Shown: positions 6,968 through 14,516 of the stretch, one piece after another
Numbering within the stretch: the stretch's first letter is position 1
Layout of the letters: every line of letters begins with the position of its first letter
Assembly: GCA_002428325.1 (NCBI GenBank)
Contig: DIVR01000015.1
Span: 56,527-81,882, forward strand
Direction of reading: 5' to 3'
DNA length: 25,356 nt
Source of the DNA: a bacterium UBP4_UBA6127
GTDB taxonomy: Bacteria; UBP4; UBA4092
Program-made: the position numbers and the translations under genes
Notes under the pieces: model-generated
What the model saw: the letters and a program-made list of their open reading frames with translations, nothing else
Databases searched by the model: none
What the model was told of the DNA's origin: nothing

Positions 6968-9559
6968 CTATTTCTGGAAAAGCACCATCGCCGAATGTCC
7001 AGGCAATTCAACCTGACCTTTGCCCCCGGAGAGTTTCCCGGAACGGATCAGTCCATTTTTAGCTTCTTTATGGTCCACCGCCACCATCCATTCTCCATCC
7101 GGGACAGGCATCATCACTTTCCCGGCATTCGGATTTGCCAATACCAGAATTGCTTTCCAAGTATCGCCGGAATCACCCCGAGTGATTTGATACCCCAGGC
7201 AATTATGGGGCAAAACCATTTTGAAGTGGTCATCCAGGAATTTCACCGAAGCAAGTACCTGCTCCCTGGTTTTCAGGCGAAGCATCGGATGGGCTTTTCT
7301 GAGTTGGATCAATCCCTGATAATAATGATAGACATCCGCATATTGGATTTTACGGGACCATTCAATCTGATTGACGGAATCAGGCTTATTATAACTATTT
7401 TCTTCGCCCCCTTTAGTTCGCAGGAATTCCTGTCCCGCCTGAATAAAAGGAACCCCTTGGGAAGTAAAGAGGAGCACGGCTCCCAGTTTATCCATGGCAA
7501 TCCTGTCTGCATCGGTTATTTTCTTGTCCCCCACCGTGATATAGACCAGCCTGTCCCAGAAAGTCCTGTTATCATGGCATTCAACATAGTTGATGGTTTC
7601 CAGAGGGCTGTCAGTAAAATCCGTAACACTCCCCAAGACTCCCCTTTTCACTGCATCCCGATAGCCGCCATTGACAACATACCCCTTATCTTTGCCAAAG
7701 ACACTCCCTTTCAAGGAATTTCGGAAATTATCATTAAAAACTGAGAATCCCTTTCCTCTCTGGCTACCTTTACCGGTAATATTAATGGGGGTCTGCCCCC
7801 CGGCCCAGGGTTCTCCATAGACCAGAATCTCAGGATTTACAGCTTTCAGTTCCCTGACAATTTTCATCATGGTATCCAAATCAATCAGGCCCATCAGGTC
7901 AAATCTAAATCCATCAATTTTATATTCAGTCACCCAGTATTTAAGTGAATCCAGGATAAATTTACGGGCCATCGGGGCTTCGGACCTGAATTCATTCCCC
8001 GTCCCTGAACCATTCCAGAAAGACCCATCATCCTTCAGCCGATAGTAATATCCCGGTACCAGCCCATTAAAACTAAACACTTTATCAAGACTGTTTTCAG
8101 CTGTGTGGTTATAAACCACATCCATCACAACCTTGATTCCCTTTTCATGGAAAGCATCCACCATTTTTTTGGTTTCTTCCACCCGTGTGGCATTAAACCG
8201 TTGGGTAGCGTACCAACCATCCGGAGAATTGAAATGAACCGGCATATATCCCCAATTGTAACTATCATTCCCCTCATCATTTTCAAAATCCTGAAGAGGT
8301 AAAATCTGCACAACATTCACTCCCAACTCCTGAATATGGTCTATTCCGGTTTTAATATCTGGATGTCCGGGAATAATAGTGGCATTTTCAACAGCGCCAA
8401 GATATTTCCCCTTATTTTTGATCCCAGAATCGGGTGAAATGCTTAAATCCCGCAAATGGGTCTCATAAATGACAGCCTGGCTGATATCAAAATGAGGCGC
8501 TGGGGTTATTGGAGTTTTATCGTTAATAATCATTCCCCGGCCATTATGGGCTGTATTGCATTGAGAATAGGGGTCTATCAATTCCCGGTTGGGATGGAAA
8601 CGGGTATCAGCCCCGTTGGCTTTCAGAGTGTAATAATGATTTTTCAAGTCACCGGCTACGGTAGTTTCCCAAATTCCGTGGGCCATAAGCTGCATCTCAT
8701 ACAATTTCCCCTTGCCCCCTGCAGGCACATCATAAATCAGGACTTTCAAATCAGACGCAGTCGGGGCAAACACTCTAAAGAGAGTCTTTTTAGGAGTATA
8801 GAGAGCCCCCATTGGTAAATCAGAAGTGTAGAGAGAGGTATCCAGGATTTTGCCAAGTGTCAAAAAGACTGGCCGATAATCAGGCATTTCCACCTGGTAG
8901 GAGTGAATATCCTCCCGGGATATCTCCAGAGGATGACTCAGGGTTATCTGTACAACCCTCGATTTATCGGATCCCCGGGGCCATAACTGGACTTTGGATA
9001 TGGGAATATTCTTATTTGAAGAATCCTTTACCTGAAACAAGGTAATGGTCAGTTCAGAAAGGGTCAGGCTTTTCCATAGCTGTACCTGGATATACTCAGG
9101 GGTTTCCAAGTGTGCTCCCCGTATTGAGGGCCTTAAATCCGGTTTTCGGTCATAAAGCTTCTCATCATTCTGGACAATCCAGACCTCATTACCCATTTTG
9201 GGGATATAAACCCGGTCTGGCATATCTTTGGACTCCCAAGCCTTGTATTTGGGAAGAAGTCCAATCTGCAAACCATCCCCATAATCAGATTTATTGATTT
9301 GAAATAACAAACCCGTGGAATCCTGAGAGGTTGCCTGCAGTTCCCTGGAATTCTGATTGTTAGCTGCATTCCATGTCCATAAAGTCCAATCAGCATAATC
9401 TCCATCGTACCGATAATAATGAACAGTCAGTTTATCCATTGAAACCTCTGCCTCCTTGGCCTGGCATCCCACACTTCCCCATAGTATAAATACGATTAAA
9501 ATCCATTTCATCATTTTATCAGCCTTATGGATTTCTTGTATCTTCCATTCAATCCTCAT
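6968..9559 (-). CDS. pulA: Type I pullulanase, lipoprotein-type signal peptide
   Basis: This 863-residue protein hydrolyses alpha-1,6 branches of pullulan, glycogen or starch dextrins. The N-terminus has a hydrophobic helix ending in LWGSVGC, a lipobox with C32, so surface or periplasmic lipid anchoring is likely. A CBM41-like starch-binding module (about 43-140, starting KLTVHYYRYDGDY) and a CBM48-like domain (about 250-340) precede the GH13 barrel. The pullulanase signature is YNWGYMP (434-440; the family normally has D or N where M stands). The catalytic groups are D480 in DVVYNHT, nucleophile D554 in FRFDLMG, acid/base E583 in YGEPWAGG and D663 in VECHDN. The start at 9559 has AGGAGG 6-7 bases upstream. 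ATGs at residues 16 and 17 would give a shorter signal peptide but a poorer ribosome-binding site. It diverges from the gene at 9654 with a 94-bp shared upstream region. Confidence 0.95.
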   Translation of the reverse strand: MRIEWKIQEIHKADKMMKWILIVFILWGSVGCQAKEAEVSMDKLTVHYYRYDGDYADWTLWTWNAANNQNSRELQATSQDSTGLLFQINKSDYGDGLQIGLLPKYKAWESKDMPDRVYIPKMGNEVWIVQNDEKLYDRKPDLRPSIRGAHLETPEYIQVQLWKSLTLSELTITLFQVKDSSNKNIPISKVQLWPRGSDKSRVVQITLSHPLEISREDIHSYQVEMPDYRPVFLTLGKILDTSLYTSDLPMGALYTPKKTLFRVFAPTASDLKVLIYDVPAGGKGKLYEMQLMAHGIWETTVAGDLKNHYYTLKANGADTRFHPNRELIDPYSQCNTAHNGRGMIINDKTPITPAPHFDISQAVIYETHLRDLSISPDSGIKNKGKYLGAVENATIIPGHPDIKTGIDHIQELGVNVVQILPLQDFENDEGNDSYNWGYMPVHFNSPDGWYATQRFNATRVEETKKMVDAFHEKGIKVVMDVVYNHTAENSLDKVFSFNGLVPGYYYRLKDDGSFWNGSGTGNEFRSEAPMARKFILDSLKYWVTEYKIDGFRFDLMGLIDLDTMMKIVRELKAVNPEILVYGEPWAGGQTPINITGKGSQRGKGFSVFNDNFRNSLKGSVFGKDKGYVVNGGYRDAVKRGVLGSVTDFTDSPLETINYVECHDNRTFWDRLVYITVGDKKITDADRIAMDKLGAVLLFTSQGVPFIQAGQEFLRTKGGEENSYNKPDSVNQIEWSRKIQYADVYHYYQGLIQLRKAHPMLRLKTREQVLASVKFLDDHFKMVLPHNCLGYQITRGDSGDTWKAILVLANPNAGKVMMPVPDGEWMVAVDHKEAKNGLIRSGKLSGGKGQVELPGHSAMVLFQK

Positions 9560-9601
9560 TTTTTCCCTCCTGAGTAAACCGGTCCACCTTCAGGGTTATC
9601 A

Positions 9602-9607
9602 TATAAT
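9602..9607 (+). promoter_or_regulatory. -10-like TATAAT between the divergent pair
   Basis: A perfect TATAAT sits 47 bases before the plus-strand gene at 9654, but no recognisable -35 lies 16-18 bases upstream. A second TATAAT on the minus strand (9629-9634) faces the pullulanase gene and also lacks a good -35. The 94-bp intergenic stretch must carry both promoters, perhaps with activator dependence. Confidence 0.3.
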
Positions 9608-9653
9608 AAAATGAGAATAAAAGTAAGAATTATACGAAAAGAGGAGAACCCTG

Positions 9654-10406
9654 ATGAAGGGAAAAGGCATATATTTCATAAGTGGAATTTTTATAGCACT
9701 GGCCTTATTAAACTTAGACCCGGCAAGGGGCCATGGAAAAGACTTTAATGAGGCTGTTATTGAGACAATAAAAGAATATCCCACTGATGGGACCCATGCC
9801 TATGACTGGCCCAAGAAAAGCCAGGGTAAGGAACCCTACGATGGGTCATCTGAGGATATCTTCTACCAAAACACCCGAATTATGAAGGGAAACGGTAAGG
9901 GATCCACCTTCTGCTGCGGATTGACCCTGGAAGTTTTTTTGAAAACAGCCGATAAATACCTGTCTGATGAGATTCAGGGAAGCTCCCCTACCCAAGTTCC
10001 TGATGCTCAAGAAGGATTTATGCTGACACGGGAGATTCCCCATCTCAAAATCAGTGATTTTGATGCTTTTAAAGGTTTATGGTTTTGTACGGCGGTAAAT
10101 TCACCGGGACCAGGAGATGCTCTGACGACTTATGGTCTTGGGACAATTCTCACAGATTGGAGTCAGGCCCAACCAGGAGATTTTATGCAAATTTGGAGAC
10201 ATAACGGGTCTGGACATTCAGTCATATTTACCAGCTGGATTTATGGTCCTGATAAAGGAATCAAAGGGGTCAAATATTGGAGTACCCAGACAAAAACAGG
10301 GATTGCTTATGCAACTGAATATTTCGGCGAGACAGGCAAGACTCTGGACCGAACCCATACTTACTTATCCCGAGTGATAATTCCGAGCCAACTCAGGAGT
10401 GAGTGA
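9654..10406 (+). CDS. Secreted papain-fold-like protein (NlpC/P60- or CHAP-like), function unproven
   Basis: This 250-residue protein has an N-terminal hydrophobic segment (about 5-20) and probable cleavage near residue 26, so it should be exported. The segment STFCCGLTLEVF places C87/C88 at the start of a helix, and QPGDFMQIWRHNGSGHSVIF places H188 at the start of a beta strand after a PGD turn. This Cys-then-PGD-then-His order is that of NlpC/P60 and CHAP cysteine hydrolases that cut peptidoglycan peptides or amide bonds. I could not place a third catalytic residue with confidence. GAGGAG lies 7 bases before the ATG. It diverges from the pullulanase gene, but nothing else links it to starch use. 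Other options are a transglutaminase-like or non-catalytic relative of the fold. Confidence 0.8.
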   Translation: MKGKGIYFISGIFIALALLNLDPARGHGKDFNEAVIETIKEYPTDGTHAYDWPKKSQGKEPYDGSSEDIFYQNTRIMKGNGKGSTFCCGLTLEVFLKTADKYLSDEIQGSSPTQVPDAQEGFMLTREIPHLKISDFDAFKGLWFCTAVNSPGPGDALTTYGLGTILTDWSQAQPGDFMQIWRHNGSGHSVIFTSWIYGPDKGIKGVKYWSTQTKTGIAYATEYFGETGKTLDRTHTYLSRVIIPSQLRSE

Positions 10407-10448
10407 CAGCTGGTTTTTATGGAGATAAATATCCTTATTAATAGTCAT

Positions 10449-11645
10449 TTAATGGCCGGCGTTAATTTTTACTTCTCCATAAATTCCATCATATCCAGGA
10501 TGAATTATTAAATCCCCACTTCGAACCTTTCCAATGGCCTCTCCCAACTGGAAATCTTTCTTCTTCATTTCTTCCAAAGAAACCTCCAACAGGATATCAA
10601 ACTCTGTGCCAAATTCATTCAACCATTCCAGATATATTCTTCTTACTTTTTTTGAAGCAGGTTTCACCTGTTGAACCTGGGCAATTATTTCCATCAGAGG
10701 GACCATGCGGATAAAAGGAATCGAATGGGGAGATGTGGACCCCTCAGGGCGATCCCCAAGAGTATTAATCCGGTTGAGGACTCCCAAGGTTAAAGGTTTA
10801 TGGCACTCAGGGCATATTCCCTTATTTTGGGATGATTCATCAGGCGTTAAAATCTGCCCGCATTTCCGATGCCCATCAAGATGGTATTTCCCCTCTTCAG
10901 GATAAAACTCTACTGTGGAAAGAAACTTCTTAGGGTCCCGGCTATAGAGGGCATCAAATAAACCAGCATAGGTGGGTTCTATCTCAATGATATTGGCTTC
11001 TCTGCCCAATTTCTCCGGAGAATGAGCATCTGAATTGGATATCAAAGCAATCGTATCAAGTGCTGACCATTGCCAATTCATAGCAGGGTCACTGGAAAGG
11101 CCTGTCTCCAGAGCCTTGATTTCAGAAGACATTTCTCCAAAACAATCTTCCAAGGAGTCAAACCCTGACTTTGAACCGAAAACTGAATACCAGGGAGTCC
11201 AGGCATGGGCGGGAATAATCTCGATCCGGGGTGAAATATCCTTGGCTAGTTTCACTAGAGTCCGGCAATCCAGCATTAAAGTGGGTCTCCCATCTGACTC
11301 CAGTTTCCCATAATTGGCTAATTGCCGATTCAACAGCTCCAGTTCGGTAAATCCGGGGACAAAGATTAGATTATGAACACGCCGACATTTTCCACCCTGC
11401 CGAAATACCTGGCTAACTTCTCCCCCCAGGACAAATAATATCTCTTTAAAAGAAAACAGCCCTTCACCGGCTTCCTTAAGATTGGACTTCAAATGCTGCA
11501 CCCATTGAGGATGGGTTATATCTCCAGTGGCACATAACCCTATTCCTTTGAGGCGGCAAGCCGAAGAAATGGGTCCTAATTCCAATTTCTGGCTGGTTGC
11601 CAGGGAATATCTGGAGTGGATATGCAGGTCAGTTATCAATTTCAT
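10449..11645 (-). CDS. Endonuclease Q family protein (PHP domain, deaminated-base repair)
   Basis: Endonuclease Q, described mainly from Thermococcales and some bacteria, nicks DNA 5-prime to hypoxanthine, uracil, xanthine and abasic sites. This 398-residue protein has the full PHP metal-site series: DLHIHS (D6, H8, H10), TGDITHP, PAHAWTPWYSVFGS and SNSDAHS. A zinc-finger segment follows with C262 (RKCGQ) and C278-P-E-C281-H, then LTLGVLNRINTLGDRP. The tail EFDILLEVSLEEM and GDLIIHPGYDGIYGEV is also family-typical. Such proteins are often mislabelled as UvrD-like helicase or generic PHP phosphoesterase. No Shine-Dalgarno precedes the ATG, and a TATGAT box lies 5 bases upstream, so the mRNA may be leaderless. 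It diverges from scpB. There is no other repair gene beside it. Confidence 0.9.
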   Translation of the reverse strand: MKLITDLHIHSRYSLATSQKLELGPISSACRLKGIGLCATGDITHPQWVQHLKSNLKEAGEGLFSFKEILFVLGGEVSQVFRQGGKCRRVHNLIFVPGFTELELLNRQLANYGKLESDGRPTLMLDCRTLVKLAKDISPRIEIIPAHAWTPWYSVFGSKSGFDSLEDCFGEMSSEIKALETGLSSDPAMNWQWSALDTIALISNSDAHSPEKLGREANIIEIEPTYAGLFDALYSRDPKKFLSTVEFYPEEGKYHLDGHRKCGQILTPDESSQNKGICPECHKPLTLGVLNRINTLGDRPEGSTSPHSIPFIRMVPLMEIIAQVQQVKPASKKVRRIYLEWLNEFGTEFDILLEVSLEEMKKKDFQLGEAIGKVRSGDLIIHPGYDGIYGEVKINAGH

Positions 11646-11650
11646 AGTTA

Positions 11651-11680
11651 ATCATATCTTTTCTCATTAATTTATGCTAA
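11651..11680 (-). promoter_or_regulatory. Candidate promoter of the endonuclease Q gene
   Basis: On the minus strand TTAGCA (11675-11680) and TATGAT (11651-11656) are 18 bases apart. The -10-like box ends only 5 bases before the ATG at 11645. The -35 match is four of six, so support is modest; the missing ribosome-binding site is the stronger clue. Confidence 0.35.
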
Positions 11681-11738
11681 AACGCAGGGGTATCATAACA
11701 TGGCTGAGAATGGATGATTCCTCTAAAGAACTGTTTGA

Positions 11739-11767
11739 TTGTCACCGTAAGGGTTCCCTGATAAAAT
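11739..11767 (+). promoter_or_regulatory. Probable promoter of scpB and the ligase/TPR gene
   Basis: TTGTCA (11739-11744) and TAAAAT (11762-11767) each match the sigma70 consensus at five of six positions with a 17-base spacer. The start near 11774 gives a leader of about 63 bases before the scpB ATG. Confidence 0.5.
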
Positions 11768-11836
11768 GATTAAATTATTCGGGGATAAATACTCCCCCAC
11801 ATAGAAATCAGCTAATTTCATACCAGGATATTCAAA

Positions 11837-12679
11837 ATGGATTTAACACCCGAACAAATTAAATCAATCATTGAGTCATTATTGTTTGTCAGCGGCGATC
11901 CCCTTACCCTGAAACAAATAAAAGATATTATCGGCAGTGAATTGGAAGATAAAACCCTCCGGCAAATGATGCATGAGATACAGGAAGATTTTGGCAACAG
12001 CCTTCGTGGTATCCAGTTAATTGAGATTGCTCATGGATACAGGCTGACCACCAAACCAGAAAATGCTGATTGGGTCCAAAAGCTGGTTATCATGAAACAA
12101 AAGCTTAAACTGACCAAAGCATCTATTGAAACCCTCTCAGTGATTGCTTATCGTCAGCCCCTGGTCCGGGCAGAAATAGAATCTATCCGGGGGGTTGATT
12201 GCGGTGGGGTGCTCCAAACCCTGATGGAGAGAAAACTTATCAAGGCTGTCGGACGCAAGGAAGTGATTGGCCGGCCCCTGATGTATGGGACCACCACGGA
12301 ATTTCTGGACCAGTTCGGACTGAAAAATCTAAATGACCTGCCAACCCTGGATGAACTCAGTGATGATTTTGCTCCGGATACCCAGGATGAATTCCCCATT
12401 AATTCATTAAATGCTTCTGAGGCAGATCCCCAGGCCCCTGTCGAGATAGACATGGATTCTTCTTCGACTGCCTTTGAAATAGTGGATGCTCAGAATTCTG
12501 TCGGTGAGGACCCCCCTGTTCAAACCGATGAAAGGGATGACCTCTCTCCTGAAGATGACTCTCAAGAGGTGCCTGATGAAGATGATGTTCAAGAAATGGA
12601 TGAATTTGAAACCGTCACCAGTGAAACAGCTGATCATACTAATGCCACTGAAGCGGAAGACCCTGTAGAGGATAAATAA
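11837..12679 (+). CDS. scpB: Segregation and condensation protein B
   Basis: ScpB is the kleisin-associated winged-helix subunit of the bacterial SMC-ScpAB condensin. Residues 1 to about 178 match the family: SLLFVSGDPLTLKQI at the start, LTKASIETLSVIAYRQPLVRAEIE in the second winged helix, and the closing GRPLMYGTTTEFLDQFGLKNLNDLP. The remaining 100 residues form a disordered, strongly acidic tail rich in Asp, Glu, Ser and Thr, well beyond the usual family length of about 180-200. AGGA lies 8 bases before the ATG. The usual partner scpA is not beside it in this window; instead an O-antigen-ligase-type gene follows after 2 bases, so the two are surely co-transcribed. The tail might bind basic partners or simply be a fast-evolving extension. 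Confidence 0.95.
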   Translation: MDLTPEQIKSIIESLLFVSGDPLTLKQIKDIIGSELEDKTLRQMMHEIQEDFGNSLRGIQLIEIAHGYRLTTKPENADWVQKLVIMKQKLKLTKASIETLSVIAYRQPLVRAEIESIRGVDCGGVLQTLMERKLIKAVGRKEVIGRPLMYGTTTEFLDQFGLKNLNDLPTLDELSDDFAPDTQDEFPINSLNASEADPQAPVEIDMDSSSTAFEIVDAQNSVGEDPPVQTDERDDLSPEDDSQEVPDEDDVQEMDEFETVTSETADHTNATEAEDPVEDK

Positions 12680-12681
12680 AA

Positions 12682-14490
12682 ATGAAAGACATATTAACGA
12701 TATGTCTGTTATTTATCATGCTGGTATTGTTTTACCCCTTGTTCGTCAGCATTTTCCCTGTTGATTTATCCGTATCTATTGTTTTCATTATCCCTACCCT
12801 TCTGCTGATTGCTCTCTGGTATCAGACCTTCAGAAGAAAAGAGTTCTTCTGGAAACTTCACAGGTTAAATCTATTGACCCTGAGTTTTGGGGGTTTTATT
12901 TTATTAAGCCTCATCGGGGTATTCCATTCGGTTTATTTTTATGGAAGCATGAAAGCCTGGTCTGCTTTGTTGAATGGCTTTTTACTCTTTTTGATAACTG
13001 CCAATTATCAATTAAAAACCCTTCATGAACCTGAAATCCAGCTAAACATTCTGCAACGAGAATTTAAAGACAGACTCTTATGGATCTTTTTTGCCATGGG
13101 ATGTCTTCAGTCAATTTGGGGAATTTACCAATACACATTAGGATTTGAAAGACAATTAGGAGATTTTCTTTCCACTTCCCCCCAATTGGATGCAAGGATA
13201 TTATCCGGAATCAGGTTCACACTGGAATCGAAAAGAATCACAGGTTCCCTGGGCAATCCTAATCTGTTTGCCATCATGGTTGGCTTGTGTATTCCCTCCA
13301 GCCTGGGGTTGCTTTTTCTAAGTAAGACTATGTGGAAGAGAATCCTCCTTCTGGCAGGAACAGCTTTCATGGGTATAGCCATTTTCTTGAGTGCCTCGAG
13401 GGGAGGAATGATTGCCCTGATAGGGGGATTGGCTGTTTTTATCATTATGGCAGGCTATCAATATATCAAGAAAAACTACCTTCTGATAGGAATCCTCCTG
13501 GCCCTGGTTGTAGCCGGAACTCTCTTGATTCAAAAATCTAAGCTTTCCCCTAACATAGAATCTCTTTCCACCCGTATTCAGGTAGGAACCAGCACCATCC
13601 AAGAACGAATTTATTACTGGGATATTGCCCTGAAAATGATAAAAGACCGACCTTTACTGGGGGGAGGGTTAGCCTCCTATGGCACTCTCTATGGCCAATA
13701 TAAACCCCCGAAAGCAGGTGAATCCCGGTATGCCCATAATACCTTTTTACAAGTTTGGACTGAAGGCGGGTTTTTGGTTTTCCTGGCATTTATGTTCTTC
13801 CTGGGAACAATATTGATTTACCCCATTCTACATGGAAGGAAAATCAAGAGACCTGATATCAGGATTCAATGGGCTTCCTTTTATTCCGGCATGCTGGTAT
13901 TTCTTCTTGATTCCTTTGTGGGATATGCTTTCTATTGGCCTGATTTATGGTATGCGGCCTGTGTCTTATTAGGGGGCTGCTTTGCTACCCTATGGGCTGA
14001 AAGAGTTCCTGAACCTACGGCTCATGATATTCTTTGGCGGCGCCAACCCAATACAGCTTTCTTGTTGATTACCCCAGCGGTCACTGTTGTTATTTTGATA
14101 TACTGGTTCAGCTGGATATACCCTGATTTCCAGGGAGAATTATATTATCTCCAAGGGCGTTCCGCTCTCTCCCAGGGGAGACCGGAGCTGGCTGTCCCCG
14201 CATTCAAAAAAGCGGTTCAGAAAGTGCCTTATCAATCCAATTATCAACAACATCTGGGAATGACGTTAGGCAGGATAGGAATGGTTCAAGAAGGTAGTGT
14301 GGTGATGGAAAAAGCAGTCAGGCTAAACCCCTATACTGCATATTTACATGCCGACCTCTCCGATTTATATCTCCAGGCAGGAGACCTTAATAAAGCCAGA
14401 AGTGAGTTGCAAAAAGCCATCTCCTGTTACCCGGAGAAGAAGGTATATCAGAAGCAATTAGATGAATTAAACAGGGAATTCACACCGTAA
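12682..14490 (+). CDS. O-antigen ligase/polymerase (Wzy_C) family membrane protein with C-terminal TPRs
   Basis: This 602-residue protein has about a dozen hydrophobic helices over residues 1-460. A large external loop before the last helices carries SRYAHNTFLQVWTEGG with H352, the conserved histidine region of WaaL, PglL and Wzy enzymes, which transfer or polymerise lipid-linked glycans. From about 485 to the end there are three TPR-like repeats (YLQGRSALSQGRPELAVPAFKKA begins the first in two overlapping halves; later ones read VVMEKAVRLNPY and ARSELQKAISCYP). A TPR tail is common in relatives that glycosylate proteins or assemble surface polymer. The acceptor cannot be told: lipid A core, pilin or polymer. 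The ATG follows the scpB stop by 2 bases, with GAGG inside the end of scpB. No glycosyltransferases are nearby, which is unusual for a ligase in a polysaccharide cluster. Confidence 0.88.
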   Translation: MKDILTICLLFIMLVLFYPLFVSIFPVDLSVSIVFIIPTLLLIALWYQTFRRKEFFWKLHRLNLLTLSFGGFILLSLIGVFHSVYFYGSMKAWSALLNGFLLFLITANYQLKTLHEPEIQLNILQREFKDRLLWIFFAMGCLQSIWGIYQYTLGFERQLGDFLSTSPQLDARILSGIRFTLESKRITGSLGNPNLFAIMVGLCIPSSLGLLFLSKTMWKRILLLAGTAFMGIAIFLSASRGGMIALIGGLAVFIIMAGYQYIKKNYLLIGILLALVVAGTLLIQKSKLSPNIESLSTRIQVGTSTIQERIYYWDIALKMIKDRPLLGGGLASYGTLYGQYKPPKAGESRYAHNTFLQVWTEGGFLVFLAFMFFLGTILIYPILHGRKIKRPDIRIQWASFYSGMLVFLLDSFVGYAFYWPDLWYAACVLLGGCFATLWAERVPEPTAHDILWRRQPNTAFLLITPAVTVVILIYWFSWIYPDFQGELYYLQGRSALSQGRPELAVPAFKKAVQKVPYQSNYQQHLGMTLGRIGMVQEGSVVMEKAVRLNPYTAYLHADLSDLYLQAGDLNKARSELQKAISCYPEKKVYQKQLDELNREFTP

Positions 14491-14516
14491 GAGCCTTCTG
14501 CTCTTTCAGAGAAAAA

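Noticed and set aside
6995..7744. A 249-codon plus-strand open frame
   Set aside because: It is antisense to the pullulanase catalytic domain, has low-complexity His/Ile/Phe-rich translation and no ribosome-binding site; the minus frame has all GH13 motifs.
14489..14505. Hairpin AAGAGC/GCTCTT between the convergent ligase and NtrY-like genes
   Set aside because: Six base pairs, and no T-tract on either strand; too weak to call a terminator.
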